A stretch of 52,500 bases of DNA from an alpha proteobacterium BAL199 (GTDB lineage Bacteria; Pseudomonadota; Alphaproteobacteria; Thalassobaculales; Thalassobaculaceae), in assembly GCA_000171835.1 (NCBI GenBank), contig ABHC01000021.1, positions 1 through 52,500 on the forward strand, written 5' to 3'. Both the position numbers and the translations under genes were made by a program. The notes below the pieces were generated by a model. It did no database searches. It was not told the DNA's origin and saw only the letters and a program-made list of their open reading frames with translations. This document shows, piece after piece, positions 23,171-32,327 of the stretch (the stretch's first letter is position 1; every line of letters begins with the position of its first letter).

Positions 23171-24775
23171 TCAGCCCTTCGGGTACATCCAGCGGACTTC
23201 CTGACCGTTGCCGATCGGACAGAACCGCACGCCTTGCACCGACTTGTTGAACGGGCCGAACCACTTGGTGTTGTAGACGAAGATGCCGGCGGCATCCTCC
23301 ATCACCATGGTCGCCGCCTTCTCGTAGTTGGCGGCACGGACCTTCATATCGGTACTGATCAGCGCCTCGTCGAGCAGCTTGTCGACCTCGGGATTGCTGT
23401 ACCAGCTGTTGTTACGCGACCCGATCTTGGACGAGTTGTACATCTCGCCCACCCAGTTGTTCGGGTCGGCGTAGTACGTGCTCTTCCACAGGAACACGAG
23501 GTCGTACATCTGCGCCTCGTCGCGCATCTTGTTGGATACGACCGGCCATGGCTCGATCAGCAGCTTGCTCTTGATTCCGATCTTGCTCAGGCCGTTCTGC
23601 AGCAGGGCCGCCGCCTGTTCCGACTGATTGTATCCGGCGAGAACGCCGATCACCAATTCGCGCTGCGGCTCCTTGACCATGGCCAGATGCTCTTTGGCTT
23701 TCTCCAAATCGTAGGTGTAGCCCTTCACATCCTTCGGCGCCCCCCAGATGTTATTGGGCAGTGGCACCGGATCGCGGGCCACCGACCCGCTGAGGATGTT
23801 GGTGATGAACCCGTCGTAATCGAACGAGTAGGACAGCGCCTTGCGGAAGTTGATGTCGTTCATCGGCGCCCGGCCGTTGTGTACGGCGGCGTAGAAGATA
23901 CGCATCGACTCTTCTTCATAGATCGCAATGTCGTCAGCTGCCTTCAGACGGATGATCTGGTCCTGGGGCAGATAGCCGTCAGTGCCCTGGAAGTCGCCCT
24001 TCATCAGGCCGAGCACCCGGCTGTTGATCTCGACCACCGTGCGGAAGTCGATCTCGTCGTAGTACTTCTTGCCCCACGGCATGAAGTGGTCGGCGAACCG
24101 AGCGGCGGTGAACCCGATCGCCGGGTCGTAGCGCTTCAACTCGTACGATCCCGAGCCGGCCTCGTGGGACGACAGCCAGGCGGTCCCCCAGTCCCCGTCC
24201 TTCTCGTGCTTCTTCACCAGATCGGTATTGACCACGTGGATTTCCGGCACGGTAGCCAGGAAGATCGCCGACGCCTGGGACAGGTGGAACTCGACGGTTT
24301 GGGCGTCGAGCGCCTTGGTAGTTCCGGGCTCGACCACTCCGGCGAACAGCGCGGAGGCGCCCTTCTTCAGCGCGATCGTCCGCTCCATGCTGTAGACCAC
24401 GTCGGATGCTTCGATCGGGCTGCCGTCATGGAACTTCGCGCCCTTGCGCAGCACGAAGGTATAGGCCTTGCCGTCGGCCGAGATCGAGTAACTCTCGGCC
24501 AGCCAGTTCACCAGTTGCGGCGGGTTGTCTTCCCAGCGCAGCAGCCCGTCATACAGGTTGATGCGGGAGGCGACCCGGCCGACGTCGAACACGATATGCG
24601 GATCGAGATTGTCGTAGGCGCTGGAGTTCGCGAACACGAACTTGCTCTTGGCTTCCACTTCGGTGATCGGCAAGACGGTGAGCGCGATTCCGACGGCAAT
24701 GCCGGACAAGCCCGCAAGGCCGATGCTGCGCAACCGGTTCACAGTGTGGGTCACGCGGTGTCGTATGAGAGTCAT
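23171..24775 (-). CDS. ABC transporter substrate-binding protein, family 5 (Dpp/Opp type)
   Basis: Periplasmic binding protein of 534 residues. The N-terminus is a Sec signal with a basic start, a hydrophobic core (GLAGLSGIAVGIALTVLPI) and a likely cut after VEA. LDPHIVFDVG and RKGAKFHDGSPIEASDVVYSMER are the family-5 landmarks, the latter part of the SBP_bac_5 signature. Start: ATG with an excellent GAGGAGG eight bases upstream. It heads the importer operon; the SDR gene is 176 bases upstream on the same strand. Dpp-type proteins take peptides, opines, nickel or heterocycles, so the ligand is open; the nearby HyuAB genes suggest a cyclic amide or its product. Confidence 0.92.
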   Translation of the reverse strand: MTLIRHRVTHTVNRLRSIGLAGLSGIAVGIALTVLPITEVEAKSKFVFANSSAYDNLDPHIVFDVGRVASRINLYDGLLRWEDNPPQLVNWLAESYSISADGKAYTFVLRKGAKFHDGSPIEASDVVYSMERTIALKKGASALFAGVVEPGTTKALDAQTVEFHLSQASAIFLATVPEIHVVNTDLVKKHEKDGDWGTAWLSSHEAGSGSYELKRYDPAIGFTAARFADHFMPWGKKYYDEIDFRTVVEINSRVLGLMKGDFQGTDGYLPQDQIIRLKAADDIAIYEEESMRIFYAAVHNGRAPMNDINFRKALSYSFDYDGFITNILSGSVARDPVPLPNNIWGAPKDVKGYTYDLEKAKEHLAMVKEPQRELVIGVLAGYNQSEQAAALLQNGLSKIGIKSKLLIEPWPVVSNKMRDEAQMYDLVFLWKSTYYADPNNWVGEMYNSSKIGSRNNSWYSNPEVDKLLDEALISTDMKVRAANYEKAATMVMEDAAGIFVYNTKWFGPFNKSVQGVRFCPIGNGQEVRWMYPKG

Positions 24776-24951
24776 AGTTGATACCTCCTCTGTCCCTCTG
24801 GTCCCTGGATTGGTTCCGTTGTCTCGGAACGCTCGGTTGCGCCACGCCCCCTGGTCGTGTCGCCCCTCGTCTGGTCAGTCCGTTCGTTGACGGATGGTTC
24901 CGTCGCCGCGTTTCGGCCGCGCACTGCCCGCCGTGGCGATGCGGATCTGAT

Positions 24952-25737
24952 TCAGAGCTTCCACTGAAAGCCGTCCACGATGAAGTCCTGGCCGGTTACA
25001 AAATTCGGTTCGACGGTGGCCAGGAACGCTACGACCTGAGCGACATCCTGCGGCGTGCCGACTCGGTTCAACACGATGCCGGTGACCAGATCGGCCTCGC
25101 GCGCGCGGATCACCGCGTTCGGCGTCTCGGTCTTGATCAGGCCGGGACAGATCGCATTGACGGTGATCGCCGGGCCTAGTTCCTTGGCCAGCGACCGGGT
25201 CAAGCCGAGAATGCCGGCCTTGGCGGCGGCGTAGGCAAACTTGCTCACGGCGCTGGTGACACCGCCGGAATGCGCGTTGATCGACGACATGCTGACGATT
25301 CGCCCGGCGCCCTGCGCCTGCATCGATGGCACCACAGCCCGGCACCAGTTGAAGCAACTCTTCAAGTTGATCGCGATGGTGCGGTCGAACTCGTCCTCGG
25401 TGATCTCCAACAGCCCCTTCGGCATCGCCCGGCCGGCGTTGTTCAGCAGGACGTCGATGCGGCCGAACTGCGAGATCACGTCATCCACCACCTCCTGGGC
25501 TCGGGTAAAGTCGGAGACGTCGGCGTTGTAGGTGAGGCAGCGGCGCCCGAGCGCTTCGATCTCGCCACGCGTGCGGGTAATTTCGTCGACGAGCAGGTCA
25601 ACGAGAACGATATCGAAGCCTTTGTCGGCCAGCGCGAGGGCGCAACCGCGCCCGATACCCCTAGCGCCGCCGGTAACAATGGCCGTCCGTCCGTCCGTGG
25701 GTTCCGTCACTGCGCGTGATCCCCCATCCAACGTCAT
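24952..25737 (-). CDS. Short-chain dehydrogenase/reductase
   Basis: NAD(P)-dependent oxidoreductase of the classical SDR family, 261 residues. Cofactor motif TGGARGIG, NNAG, catalytic serine in SMSSINAH, YAAAK and the PGLIKTE loop are all present, so it should be active. The ATG at 25735-25737 has no ribosome site; a GTG at 25708-25710 preceded by GGGGG is an alternative and would give the more usual 252 residues. It is divergent from the IclR gene, with 79 bases between, and upstream of the importer. Substrate unknown; it resembles 3-oxoacyl-ACP-reductase-type enzymes used in many catabolic clusters. Confidence 0.88.
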   Translation of the reverse strand: MTLDGGSRAVTEPTDGRTAIVTGGARGIGRGCALALADKGFDIVLVDLLVDEITRTRGEIEALGRRCLTYNADVSDFTRAQEVVDDVISQFGRIDVLLNNAGRAMPKGLLEITEDEFDRTIAINLKSCFNWCRAVVPSMQAQGAGRIVSMSSINAHSGGVTSAVSKFAYAAAKAGILGLTRSLAKELGPAITVNAICPGLIKTETPNAVIRAREADLVTGIVLNRVGTPQDVAQVVAFLATVEPNFVTGQDFIVDGFQWKL

Positions 25738-25798
25738 AACTGCGCAATCGGAATGTTGACGGGGGTTCCGATGGCGGTCAACATTTCATTCACACTTT

Positions 25799-25811
25799 TG
25801 AATATTGTTCA
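25799..25811. promoter_or_regulatory. Candidate IclR-family operator
   Basis: TGAATATTGTTCA is a TGAA-N5-TTCA inverted repeat in the 79-base gap between the divergent SDR and IclR genes, ending five bases before the IclR ATG. Its position suits autoregulation and shared control of both units. The protein bound is inferred only from adjacency. Confidence 0.4.
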
Positions 25812-25816
25812 GATAC

Positions 25817-26620
25817 ATGAACGACAACGTCAAATCGGCCGAACGAACCCTCGACATCCTGGAGTTGCTCGCGCTTCGCCAGGAGCCGTTGGCGTTGCGC
25901 GACATCGCCGGCCAGCTTGGAATCCCGAAGAGCAGCGCCCTCATGCTGCTGCGTACCTTGGAGAGTCGCGGCTATCTGGTGCGCGAGGGGGAGCGCTATA
26001 GCCTCGATCCGGTCGGGCGGGATGGTCAGTTGGGGGTCAGCGGTTGGGTGGGCGGGCACACCATGCGGCTGATCCGGGTGGCGGAGCCGGTGATGCGGGA
26101 TCTTGTCGAGCGGCTGGAAGAGACCGCCGTCCTGGGCACGCCGGCCCCGGACAACGACGTTCGAGTAATCGCCAACCTGATGAGCCCGTTGACGGTTCGC
26201 TACGACCGTTCCCGGATGACCGTCATTCCGAGCTACTGCACCGCACTCGGTCAGGCCACGCTGGCATTTCAGCCGGAGGATGCGGTTGAGCGCTACATCG
26301 AGCGCTGTCCGTTCACCGCGCTGACCGATCGGACGATCATCGACCCGTCGGCGTTTCGCGAACGGTTGCAGCAGGTCCGGCAGCGCGGCTGGGCGATCAA
26401 TCTGGAAGAGCGATTCATCGGAGCGGTCGGCATTGCGGTGCCAATCCTCGGTGCCGGCATCGTGGTCGGCGCCCTCAACATCGGCACGGTGACCGCCCGA
26501 TACCGGCGGCGGCAGCGCGACATTGTCGCCGCCCTGCAGGATGGGGTCGCCGGGATCGCCGAGCAAATCGTACCGTTCTATCGAACCAGCGTCGGCGCAA
26601 GCCGTGGCAGAGAGGACTGA
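25817..26620 (+). CDS. IclR-family transcriptional regulator
   Basis: A 267-residue regulator with an N-terminal winged helix-turn-helix (SAERTLDILELLALRQEPLA, then IAGQLGIPKSSALMLLRTLE) and a C-terminal IclR effector domain (about 90-260). GVAVPILGAGIVVGALNIG-like residues near the end (VGIAVPILGAGIVVGALNI) match the family. I take the ATG at 25817 rather than the longer TTG start because it gives the standard N-terminus. The hyuA ATG follows its stop by one base, so regulator and hydantoinase genes are co-transcribed. It probably controls the hydantoinase and importer modules. Confidence 0.9.
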   Translation: MNDNVKSAERTLDILELLALRQEPLALRDIAGQLGIPKSSALMLLRTLESRGYLVREGERYSLDPVGRDGQLGVSGWVGGHTMRLIRVAEPVMRDLVERLEETAVLGTPAPDNDVRVIANLMSPLTVRYDRSRMTVIPSYCTALGQATLAFQPEDAVERYIERCPFTALTDRTIIDPSAFRERLQQVRQRGWAINLEERFIGAVGIAVPILGAGIVVGALNIGTVTARYRRRQRDIVAALQDGVAGIAEQIVPFYRTSVGASRGRED

Positions 26621-26621
26621 C

Positions 26622-28664
26622 ATGGGCTATCGGGTGGGTGTCGACATCGGCGGCACGTTTACCGACTTCTGCGTGTTCGACGAGCAGACACGCGACCTGC
26701 ACACCCTGAAGGTATTGTCGACGCCCGACCGCCCTGGCGCAGAGATCATCGACGGGCTAACCGAGATCCAGCGGCGCTACGGCGTCACCCCGGAGTCGGT
26801 GGTGTACTTCACCCACGGCACCACTGTCGGCGTGAACACGGTGATCCAGCGGCGCGGCGTCAACCTCTGCCTGATCACCACCCGGGAGTTCGAGGACGTC
26901 CTGGAGGTCGCCCGCCTGAAGATGCCGGACCCCTACGACCTGTTCTCGCGTCGTCCCACACCGCTGGTGCCGCGCGAAAAGGTTTTCGGCGTGGTCGAGC
27001 GGGTACTCGCCGACGGCACCGTCGAGCACGAAGTCGACGAGGCCAGCGTGCTGGCCGCCCTCGATGGCATCCGCGCGGTAGGCGGCGAAGCGGTGGTTAT
27101 CGCGTTGCTGCATTCGTACCGCGATCCAGGCAACGAGCAGCGGGTGCGCGAGATCCTGGAACGCGAGGCGCCGGACCTGTCGATCCTGTGCTCCAGCGCC
27201 GTGTGGCCGGTGATCCGCGAGTACGAGCGGACTGTGACCTCGGTGGTCGCCGGCTACGTCCAGCCGCGGGTCGCCGGCTATCTCGGCTCGCTGCAGCAGG
27301 CGTTGAAGAGCGTCGGGGTGCCGGCCGAGCCGATGATCACCAAGTCGAACGGTGGAGTGATGAGCGCCGAACTCGGCAAGACCGAGTGCGTGCAAATGCT
27401 ACTGTCCGGCACCGCTTCCGGGGTGATCGGCGCCAGCCACGTCGCCCGGCTGACCGGCTCGGATAATACCATGAGCTTCGATGTCGGCGGCACTAGTGCC
27501 GACGTCGCCATCATCCTTGACGGCCAGCCACAATACGGTACCGGCGAGATGATCGGTGAGTTCCCGATCTACGTCCCGACCGTCTCGGTGACGTCGATCG
27601 GCGAAGGCGGCGGCTCGATCGCCTGGGTCGACCGGCTCGGCGTCCTGAAGGTCGGTCCGGAGAGTGCTGGATCGATCCCAGGGCCGGCCTGCTACGATCG
27701 CGGCGGCGAGCGTCCGGCGATCACCGATGCTTTCGTGGTTTGCGGTTTCCTCGGCGGTGCCGAATTGGGTTACAGCGCAGTGAAGATGAATGCGTCGCGC
27801 GCCGAGATAGCGATCAAGACGATCGCAGACCGGCTCGGCCTGGGCAGCCGGGAGACTGCTGAGGCTATCATCCGGATCGCAGCGTCAGGGATGTATCTGG
27901 AGGTCAGCAAGCTGGTGTCGCGCTACGGCGTCGATCCCCGCGACTTCTCGCTTCTGGCGTTCGGCGGGGCCGGTCCGATGATGGCCTGCTACTTGGCGCG
28001 CGAACTCGGGATCAGCCGAATCGTGGTGCCGCTGACCCCGGGCGTACTGAGCGCGTTCGGCGGCCTGATCGCCGACGTAAAGAACGACTTCATCAAGACC
28101 GTGTTCACCGATGTCGAACCGGCCTCGGCCGAGGCGCTGCGGGCCAATTTCCGCGAACTGGAGGACAAGGCGACTCACTGGCTGCGCGAACAGCAGGGCT
28201 TCACCGGCGAAGCCCAACTGTTATTCTCGGCCGATATGCGCTACCGCGGCCAGTCTTTCGAAATAGAGACGCCGTTGGAGAGGGCCTGGATCGAGAGCGG
28301 CGACACCGCGGCGATGGCCGGGGCATTCCACCGCGAACACGAGCGGGTCTACGAGCACGCCGATCTCGACGCACCCTGCCAGATCATCAATCAGCGCCTA
28401 GTGATCGTCGGCGACTCCCCAAAGCCGCAGGTCGCCACCATCGAGCAATCGGGCGAACCGCCGACGCCGCTCGACCGCATGCCGGTATACTTCGACGGTC
28501 AGACCCATCAGGCCAGCCTGTACCGCCGCGCCGACCTGAAGGCCGGGCAACGGTTCGCCGGACCAGCGGTGATCCTGCAGGACGACTGCACGACCTGCGT
28601 GCTCGGCGGATTCACTGGCGAGGTGGATCCCTACGGCAACCTGATCCTGACGGCGGAGAGCTGA
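26622..28664 (+). CDS. hyuA: Hydantoinase/5-oxoprolinase subunit A (HyuA)
   Basis: ATP-dependent ring-opening enzyme subunit of 680 residues. It has the Hydant_A N-terminal motif GVDIGGTFTDF (6-16), an acetate/sugar-kinase-like phosphate motif repeated as FDVGGTSADV, and YFTHGTTVGVNTVIQRRG. These are diagnostic for N-methylhydantoinase A/oxoprolinase/acetone-carboxylase-like proteins. It works with HyuB, three bases downstream, and lies one base after the IclR gene. Substrates in the family are hydantoins, N-methylhydantoin and 5-oxoproline; acetone carboxylase is related, but no gamma subunit is present, so a cyclic amide is more likely. Confidence 0.92.
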   Translation: MGYRVGVDIGGTFTDFCVFDEQTRDLHTLKVLSTPDRPGAEIIDGLTEIQRRYGVTPESVVYFTHGTTVGVNTVIQRRGVNLCLITTREFEDVLEVARLKMPDPYDLFSRRPTPLVPREKVFGVVERVLADGTVEHEVDEASVLAALDGIRAVGGEAVVIALLHSYRDPGNEQRVREILEREAPDLSILCSSAVWPVIREYERTVTSVVAGYVQPRVAGYLGSLQQALKSVGVPAEPMITKSNGGVMSAELGKTECVQMLLSGTASGVIGASHVARLTGSDNTMSFDVGGTSADVAIILDGQPQYGTGEMIGEFPIYVPTVSVTSIGEGGGSIAWVDRLGVLKVGPESAGSIPGPACYDRGGERPAITDAFVVCGFLGGAELGYSAVKMNASRAEIAIKTIADRLGLGSRETAEAIIRIAASGMYLEVSKLVSRYGVDPRDFSLLAFGGAGPMMACYLARELGISRIVVPLTPGVLSAFGGLIADVKNDFIKTVFTDVEPASAEALRANFRELEDKATHWLREQQGFTGEAQLLFSADMRYRGQSFEIETPLERAWIESGDTAAMAGAFHREHERVYEHADLDAPCQIINQRLVIVGDSPKPQVATIEQSGEPPTPLDRMPVYFDGQTHQASLYRRADLKAGQRFAGPAVILQDDCTTCVLGGFTGEVDPYGNLILTAES

Positions 28665-28667
28665 GCC

Positions 28668-30665
28668 ATGGCGATCGATCCGGTTACCCTGGAAATCCTG
28701 AAGAACCATTGCCGCGCCGCCGCCGAGAGTATGGCCTACACCCTGTACCGCACGGCGCACTCCACCTTCGTCAAGGAAACCGAAGATTTCACCACCGGCT
28801 TGACGACCCCGCAGGGCCTGACCTTCGCCACCCCGACCGAATTGGGTGCCACTTGGTTCGTCGGCTTGAACTACGCCAACGTCATCAACGCCATCGATCA
28901 TTACGACGAAGGCGACATTGCGATGACCAACGATCCTTACAGCGGCTACGTGTGCACCCACTCTCCGGACATGCACATCTGGAAACCAGTGTTCCACGAA
29001 GGGGAGATTGTGTGCTTCGTAGTCGGGCACATCCACAACACCGATGTCGGCGGCGCGGTGCCGGCCAGTTTGTCGCGCACCCTGTCGGAGGTTCACCAGG
29101 AAGGCATCCGCATCCCGCCGACAAAGATCGTTCAGAAGGGCGAGGTCAACCAGGAGATCCTGAACGTCCTGCTGGCCAACGTCCGCATGCCCGAGCAGAA
29201 CTGGGGTGACCTGAAGGCTCAGATCGCCTCGGTGAACACCGGCGAACGCCGGGTCCACGAGATGATCGAGAAGTTCGGGGTCGAGACCTTCAAGGAGGGT
29301 ATCGCCGGCTTGCTGGATTACGCCGAGGCTCAGGCCCGGGACATCATGCGCGACCTGCCGGATGGCCGGTATTTCTTCGCCGACTATCTGGACGAAGACG
29401 TGGCAGGCGGATACCCATGCCGGATCGCTCTGACCCTCGACATCCACGGCGACAGCTGCACCTTCGACTTCACCGGCAGCGACCCGCAGATCGAGGGCTC
29501 GGTCAACATGCCGACTGGCGGCGCCGAGCGCCATGCCCTGATGATGGTCGGCCTAGTCTACGTGCTGTATTCGCTGAACCCACGGCTGTTCCTGAACTCC
29601 GGCGTGTGCCGGGTGTGCCGCTGCATCATGCCGGACGGGACCATCGTGAACCCCCGGTTCCCAGCGGCGGTCGGGCTGCGCACCCTGTCGGTCCAACGTC
29701 TGCAGGGGGTGATTATCGGGGCGTTCTCGCAGGCCGCCCCGGACCGGCTGCCGGCCGGCCCCGCCAGCGGCGGGCCGATCATGAACGTCAACACCATCGA
29801 CAACCGAACCGGCAGACGGATCGTCGCATCGATCGACCCGATCACTGGCGGGGCTGGCGGCAACCCGAAGGAGGACGGCACGGAAGGCTCTGGCGCCAAC
29901 TCCTCCTTCCTGAAGAACACCCCGGTCGAGATCAATGAGGCCGAGGTCCCGATCAAGATCCTGCGCTACGGCTTGGCGAGGGACTCCGGTGGCCCTGGTA
30001 AGCATCGCGGCGGCATGGCGACCGAATTGCGCTTCGAGGCGCAGGCGCCGAACACCCGGATCACCGCACGCAACCGCGATCGCAGCCGCTTCACCTCCTG
30101 GGGCGTGCTGGGCGGCCGCGCCGGCTCGCAGTCCCGCTTCCTGCTGAACCCCGGTACCGACCACGAGGAGAACCTCGGCAACACCGACATCCTGAAGATC
30201 GGGCCCGGCGACGTGGTCCACATTGGCTCCGGCGGGGCGGGCGGCTGGGGCGATCCGCTGGAGCGAGATCCAGAAGCAGTGCTGACCGACGTGAACCGGC
30301 AGATGGTATCGCCGGAATCCGCGGAGCGCGACTATGGCGTCGTGATCGCGGGCGGGTCCGTCAACCCGGCAGCTACCGAGGCGCGACGCGCGACGCTAAG
30401 GGCGGAGCGTCCGACGGACGGTAGGTTCTTCCATTTCGGACCGGAGCGCATTGCCTACGAAGCGGTCTGGACCGACGGCAACTACACAGCACTCACCGAG
30501 CTGCTGGCTGGCCTGCCGGTGCACTGGCGGTTCTTCGTCAAGCATCGGATCTTTGAGGCGATCGACGCGCTACCGGCCGAGAGGCGCAGGGGCGACGGCT
30601 CCGAGGTCCGCTCAAGCTACGAACAAGTGGTGAGGCGCTATCCGCAGCTCAGCGCCCTGCTGTAG
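28668..30665 (+). CDS. hyuB: Hydantoinase/5-oxoprolinase subunit B (HyuB)
   Basis: Partner subunit of 665 residues; usual HyuB proteins have about 550-600, and the extra is a C-terminal tail after the GGAGGWGDPLERDP motif (about 524). Landmarks are DPVTLEILKNHCRAAAESMA at the start, DIAMTNDPYSGYVCTHSPDM, and GRFPPAVGLRTLS-like residues (PRFPAAVGLRTLSVQRLQG). The tail (about 530-665) has no motif I recognise. The ATG follows hyuA by three bases and the next SDR starts nine bases after its stop, so all form one operon with the IclR gene. Confidence 0.92.
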   Translation: MAIDPVTLEILKNHCRAAAESMAYTLYRTAHSTFVKETEDFTTGLTTPQGLTFATPTELGATWFVGLNYANVINAIDHYDEGDIAMTNDPYSGYVCTHSPDMHIWKPVFHEGEIVCFVVGHIHNTDVGGAVPASLSRTLSEVHQEGIRIPPTKIVQKGEVNQEILNVLLANVRMPEQNWGDLKAQIASVNTGERRVHEMIEKFGVETFKEGIAGLLDYAEAQARDIMRDLPDGRYFFADYLDEDVAGGYPCRIALTLDIHGDSCTFDFTGSDPQIEGSVNMPTGGAERHALMMVGLVYVLYSLNPRLFLNSGVCRVCRCIMPDGTIVNPRFPAAVGLRTLSVQRLQGVIIGAFSQAAPDRLPAGPASGGPIMNVNTIDNRTGRRIVASIDPITGGAGGNPKEDGTEGSGANSSFLKNTPVEINEAEVPIKILRYGLARDSGGPGKHRGGMATELRFEAQAPNTRITARNRDRSRFTSWGVLGGRAGSQSRFLLNPGTDHEENLGNTDILKIGPGDVVHIGSGGAGGWGDPLERDPEAVLTDVNRQMVSPESAERDYGVVIAGGSVNPAATEARRATLRAERPTDGRFFHFGPERIAYEAVWTDGNYTALTELLAGLPVHWRFFVKHRIFEAIDALPAERRRGDGSEVRSSYEQVVRRYPQLSALL

Positions 30666-30673
30666 GAGGGAAC

Positions 30674-31450
30674 GTGGAGATCGAGTTCCAAGGCCGGACC
30701 ATCATCGTGACCGGCGCGGTGCGCGGGATCGGTCGCGGGATCGCCCATGCCTTAGCCGCCCGGGGCGCCGCCGTGCACGCCTTCGACGTCCTGGCGGACG
30801 GCCTGGAAGAGACTGTCTCAACCGCCAGTCCGGCCCGCGGCGGGTCGATCCGGCCGGTGGTCGTCGACGTGACGGACCCTGATGCCGTCCAGGCGGCTGT
30901 GGCTGAGGTCGAGGCAACATCGTCCAGCGGAGCGGTGGACGTAGCCGTCCACTCCGCCGGCGGAGTTCGCGGCCAGCACCCGAAGGCGATCGAGGAGGTC
31001 ACGCCAGAGGACTGGAGGGCGATCCAAGCGGTCAACGTGGACGGGGCCTTCCACCTCGCCCGCGCCACAACGCCGGGGATGAAGCGCGCTGGCCGCGGTC
31101 GGATCGTAGTGATCTCCAGCCGCGCCGGCCTGGGTGTCAGCCTGACCGGCATCCAGAGCTACGGGACGGCGAAGGCCGCACAGATCGGCTTGGTCCGCCA
31201 GCTTGCCCACGAACTCGGGCCGTACGGCATCACGGTCAACTCGGTGGCACCGGGCTTCATGCCGACCAGCCCCGACTACGTCCGCCAATGGGAATCCTAT
31301 GGCCCTGAGGGACAGAAAGCACTGATCGAGCGCACCGCCATGCGGCGGCTCGGCCAGCCGGAGGACATTGCCAACGCCGTAATGTTCTTCGCCTCAGACT
31401 TTGCCGGATGGGTTACGGGGCAGACGCTACCGGTCACCGGTGGCCCGTGA
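30674..31450 (+). CDS. Short-chain dehydrogenase/reductase
   Basis: SDR of 258 residues with cofactor motif TGAVRGIG (13-20), HSAGG in place of NNAG, serine in ISSRAG, YGTAK and the terminal VTGQTLPVTGG. It starts with GTG, supported by a strong TAGGAGGG site four bases upstream. It is last in the iclR-hyuA-hyuB unit. It is not a close copy of the SDR at 24952-25737. It probably oxidises or reduces an intermediate made after ring opening; the substrate is not known. Confidence 0.88.
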   Translation: MEIEFQGRTIIVTGAVRGIGRGIAHALAARGAAVHAFDVLADGLEETVSTASPARGGSIRPVVVDVTDPDAVQAAVAEVEATSSSGAVDVAVHSAGGVRGQHPKAIEEVTPEDWRAIQAVNVDGAFHLARATTPGMKRAGRGRIVVISSRAGLGVSLTGIQSYGTAKAAQIGLVRQLAHELGPYGITVNSVAPGFMPTSPDYVRQWESYGPEGQKALIERTAMRRLGQPEDIANAVMFFASDFAGWVTGQTLPVTGGP

Positions 31451-31764
31451 CTGGCGTGCTGCCTATATACTTCCTGACACAAATACCCCGTCGATTTGGA
31501 GGGACTAAGCGATTGATATATTTGGTTGCGGGGGCTCGATGCCACCTTTACCGAACGGGCTTTTGGCTGTGATCGAGGGCTAGACATCATACAGAGTGGA
31601 TACGACCCGTAGAGCAATGCTCCGCGACTCCGCTCCCCTGAAGCATTTGTCCAAGGATCGAATGCAAACGATTACGTTATAATATATATTCCAATTATAT
31701 CTTAGACGTTGAATAACGCCACCGATACTCTGCTTCCAGTTCGCACCACCGGAGGCAGGATGCC
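31451..31764. other. Gene-free, AT-richer intergenic region
   Basis: This 314-base stretch between the SDR and the flavin reductase has no coding region I can support. Its GC content drops sharply towards 31670-31710. It holds the promoter element described at 31676-31708 and no convincing terminator. Confidence 0.6.
31676..31708 (+). promoter_or_regulatory. Promoter element shared with the LysR/luciferase-like intergenic region
   Basis: The 33-base stretch follows the pattern GTTAT-N5-ATAT-N2-CAATTAT-N-TCTT-N-GACG, which is also found at 33281-33313 (24 of 33 bases identical). It contains a TATAAT-like hexamer at 31678-31683. It lies 56 bases upstream of the flavin-reductase ATG. Because the second copy is next to the LysR gene, that regulator is the best candidate to bind both. 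Confidence 0.5.
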
Positions 31765-32313
31765 ATGGCACAGTCCGTCGTAAAGGCGCCGCTCCAGGAC
31801 CCATCCAACATGGATGCCGAGCGGGCCATCGGATTGGAGATGCGGTACGCGCTGCGGAGGTACGTGACCGGCGTCACCGTTGTGACCACGCTCGACGAGC
31901 ACGGTTCCCTGGTCGGCCTGACCGCGAACTCCTTCACCTCGGTATCCTTGGAACCGCCTCTGGTTCTGGTCTGTCTGGGGCTGAAATCCCGTTCGTATGC
32001 GCATTGCGTTCGCCAAGGTCGCTACACCATCAACGTCCTGACCGACGAACAGGGCGAGATCGCCCAGCAGTTTGCTACACGGGGAGGCACCCGGGATGAT
32101 GTGTGCCACTGGCGCCTGAACGAGCGCGGTTACCCGGTTCTGACGGCGAGCCTGGCGCATTTTGAATGTGCGCTGGTGAACAGCGTGGTTGCCGGCGACC
32201 ATGCCATCCTGATCGGGGAGGTCGAGGCGATTTCACTGGGTGAAGACACCCGTCCGCTGGTCTTCCATGACGGCCAGCTCTTCGGGCTGGCAGCCAGCGC
32301 CTCTGCCCACTGA
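31765..32313 (+). CDS. Flavin reductase-like FMN-binding protein
   Basis: A 182-residue protein of the flavin-reductase (HpaC/NTAB small component) family. Core motifs are RRYVTGVTVVTT, GLTANSFTSVSLEPPLVLVCL (FMN phosphate site) and the later HAILIGEVEAI with FHDGQLFGL. It would supply reduced FMN to a two-component monooxygenase. The luciferase-like enzyme at 33383 carries the same promoter element and is a plausible partner. Start: ATG with GGAGG about 14 bases upstream, which is a little far. Confidence 0.88.
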   Translation: MAQSVVKAPLQDPSNMDAERAIGLEMRYALRRYVTGVTVVTTLDEHGSLVGLTANSFTSVSLEPPLVLVCLGLKSRSYAHCVRQGRYTINVLTDEQGEIAQQFATRGGTRDDVCHWRLNERGYPVLTASLAHFECALVNSVVAGDHAILIGEVEAISLGEDTRPLVFHDGQLFGLAASASAH

Positions 32314-32327
32314 GCGGGACCGTTCGG

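Noticed and set aside
22703-24781. Very long plus-strand open frame (692 codons) opposite the importer permease and binding-protein genes
   Set aside because: It is a high-GC antisense shadow: it runs through two real genes and their gap, has no recognisable domain, and is rich in Arg, His, Gly and Asp. Similar antisense frames at 45-1307, 3991-5403, 7608-9089 and 14947-16506 were dropped for the same reason.
26622-30665. Acetone carboxylase subunits instead of hydantoinase
   Set aside because: The two large subunits are related, but the small gamma subunit is missing and an SDR follows; HyuA/HyuB fits better.
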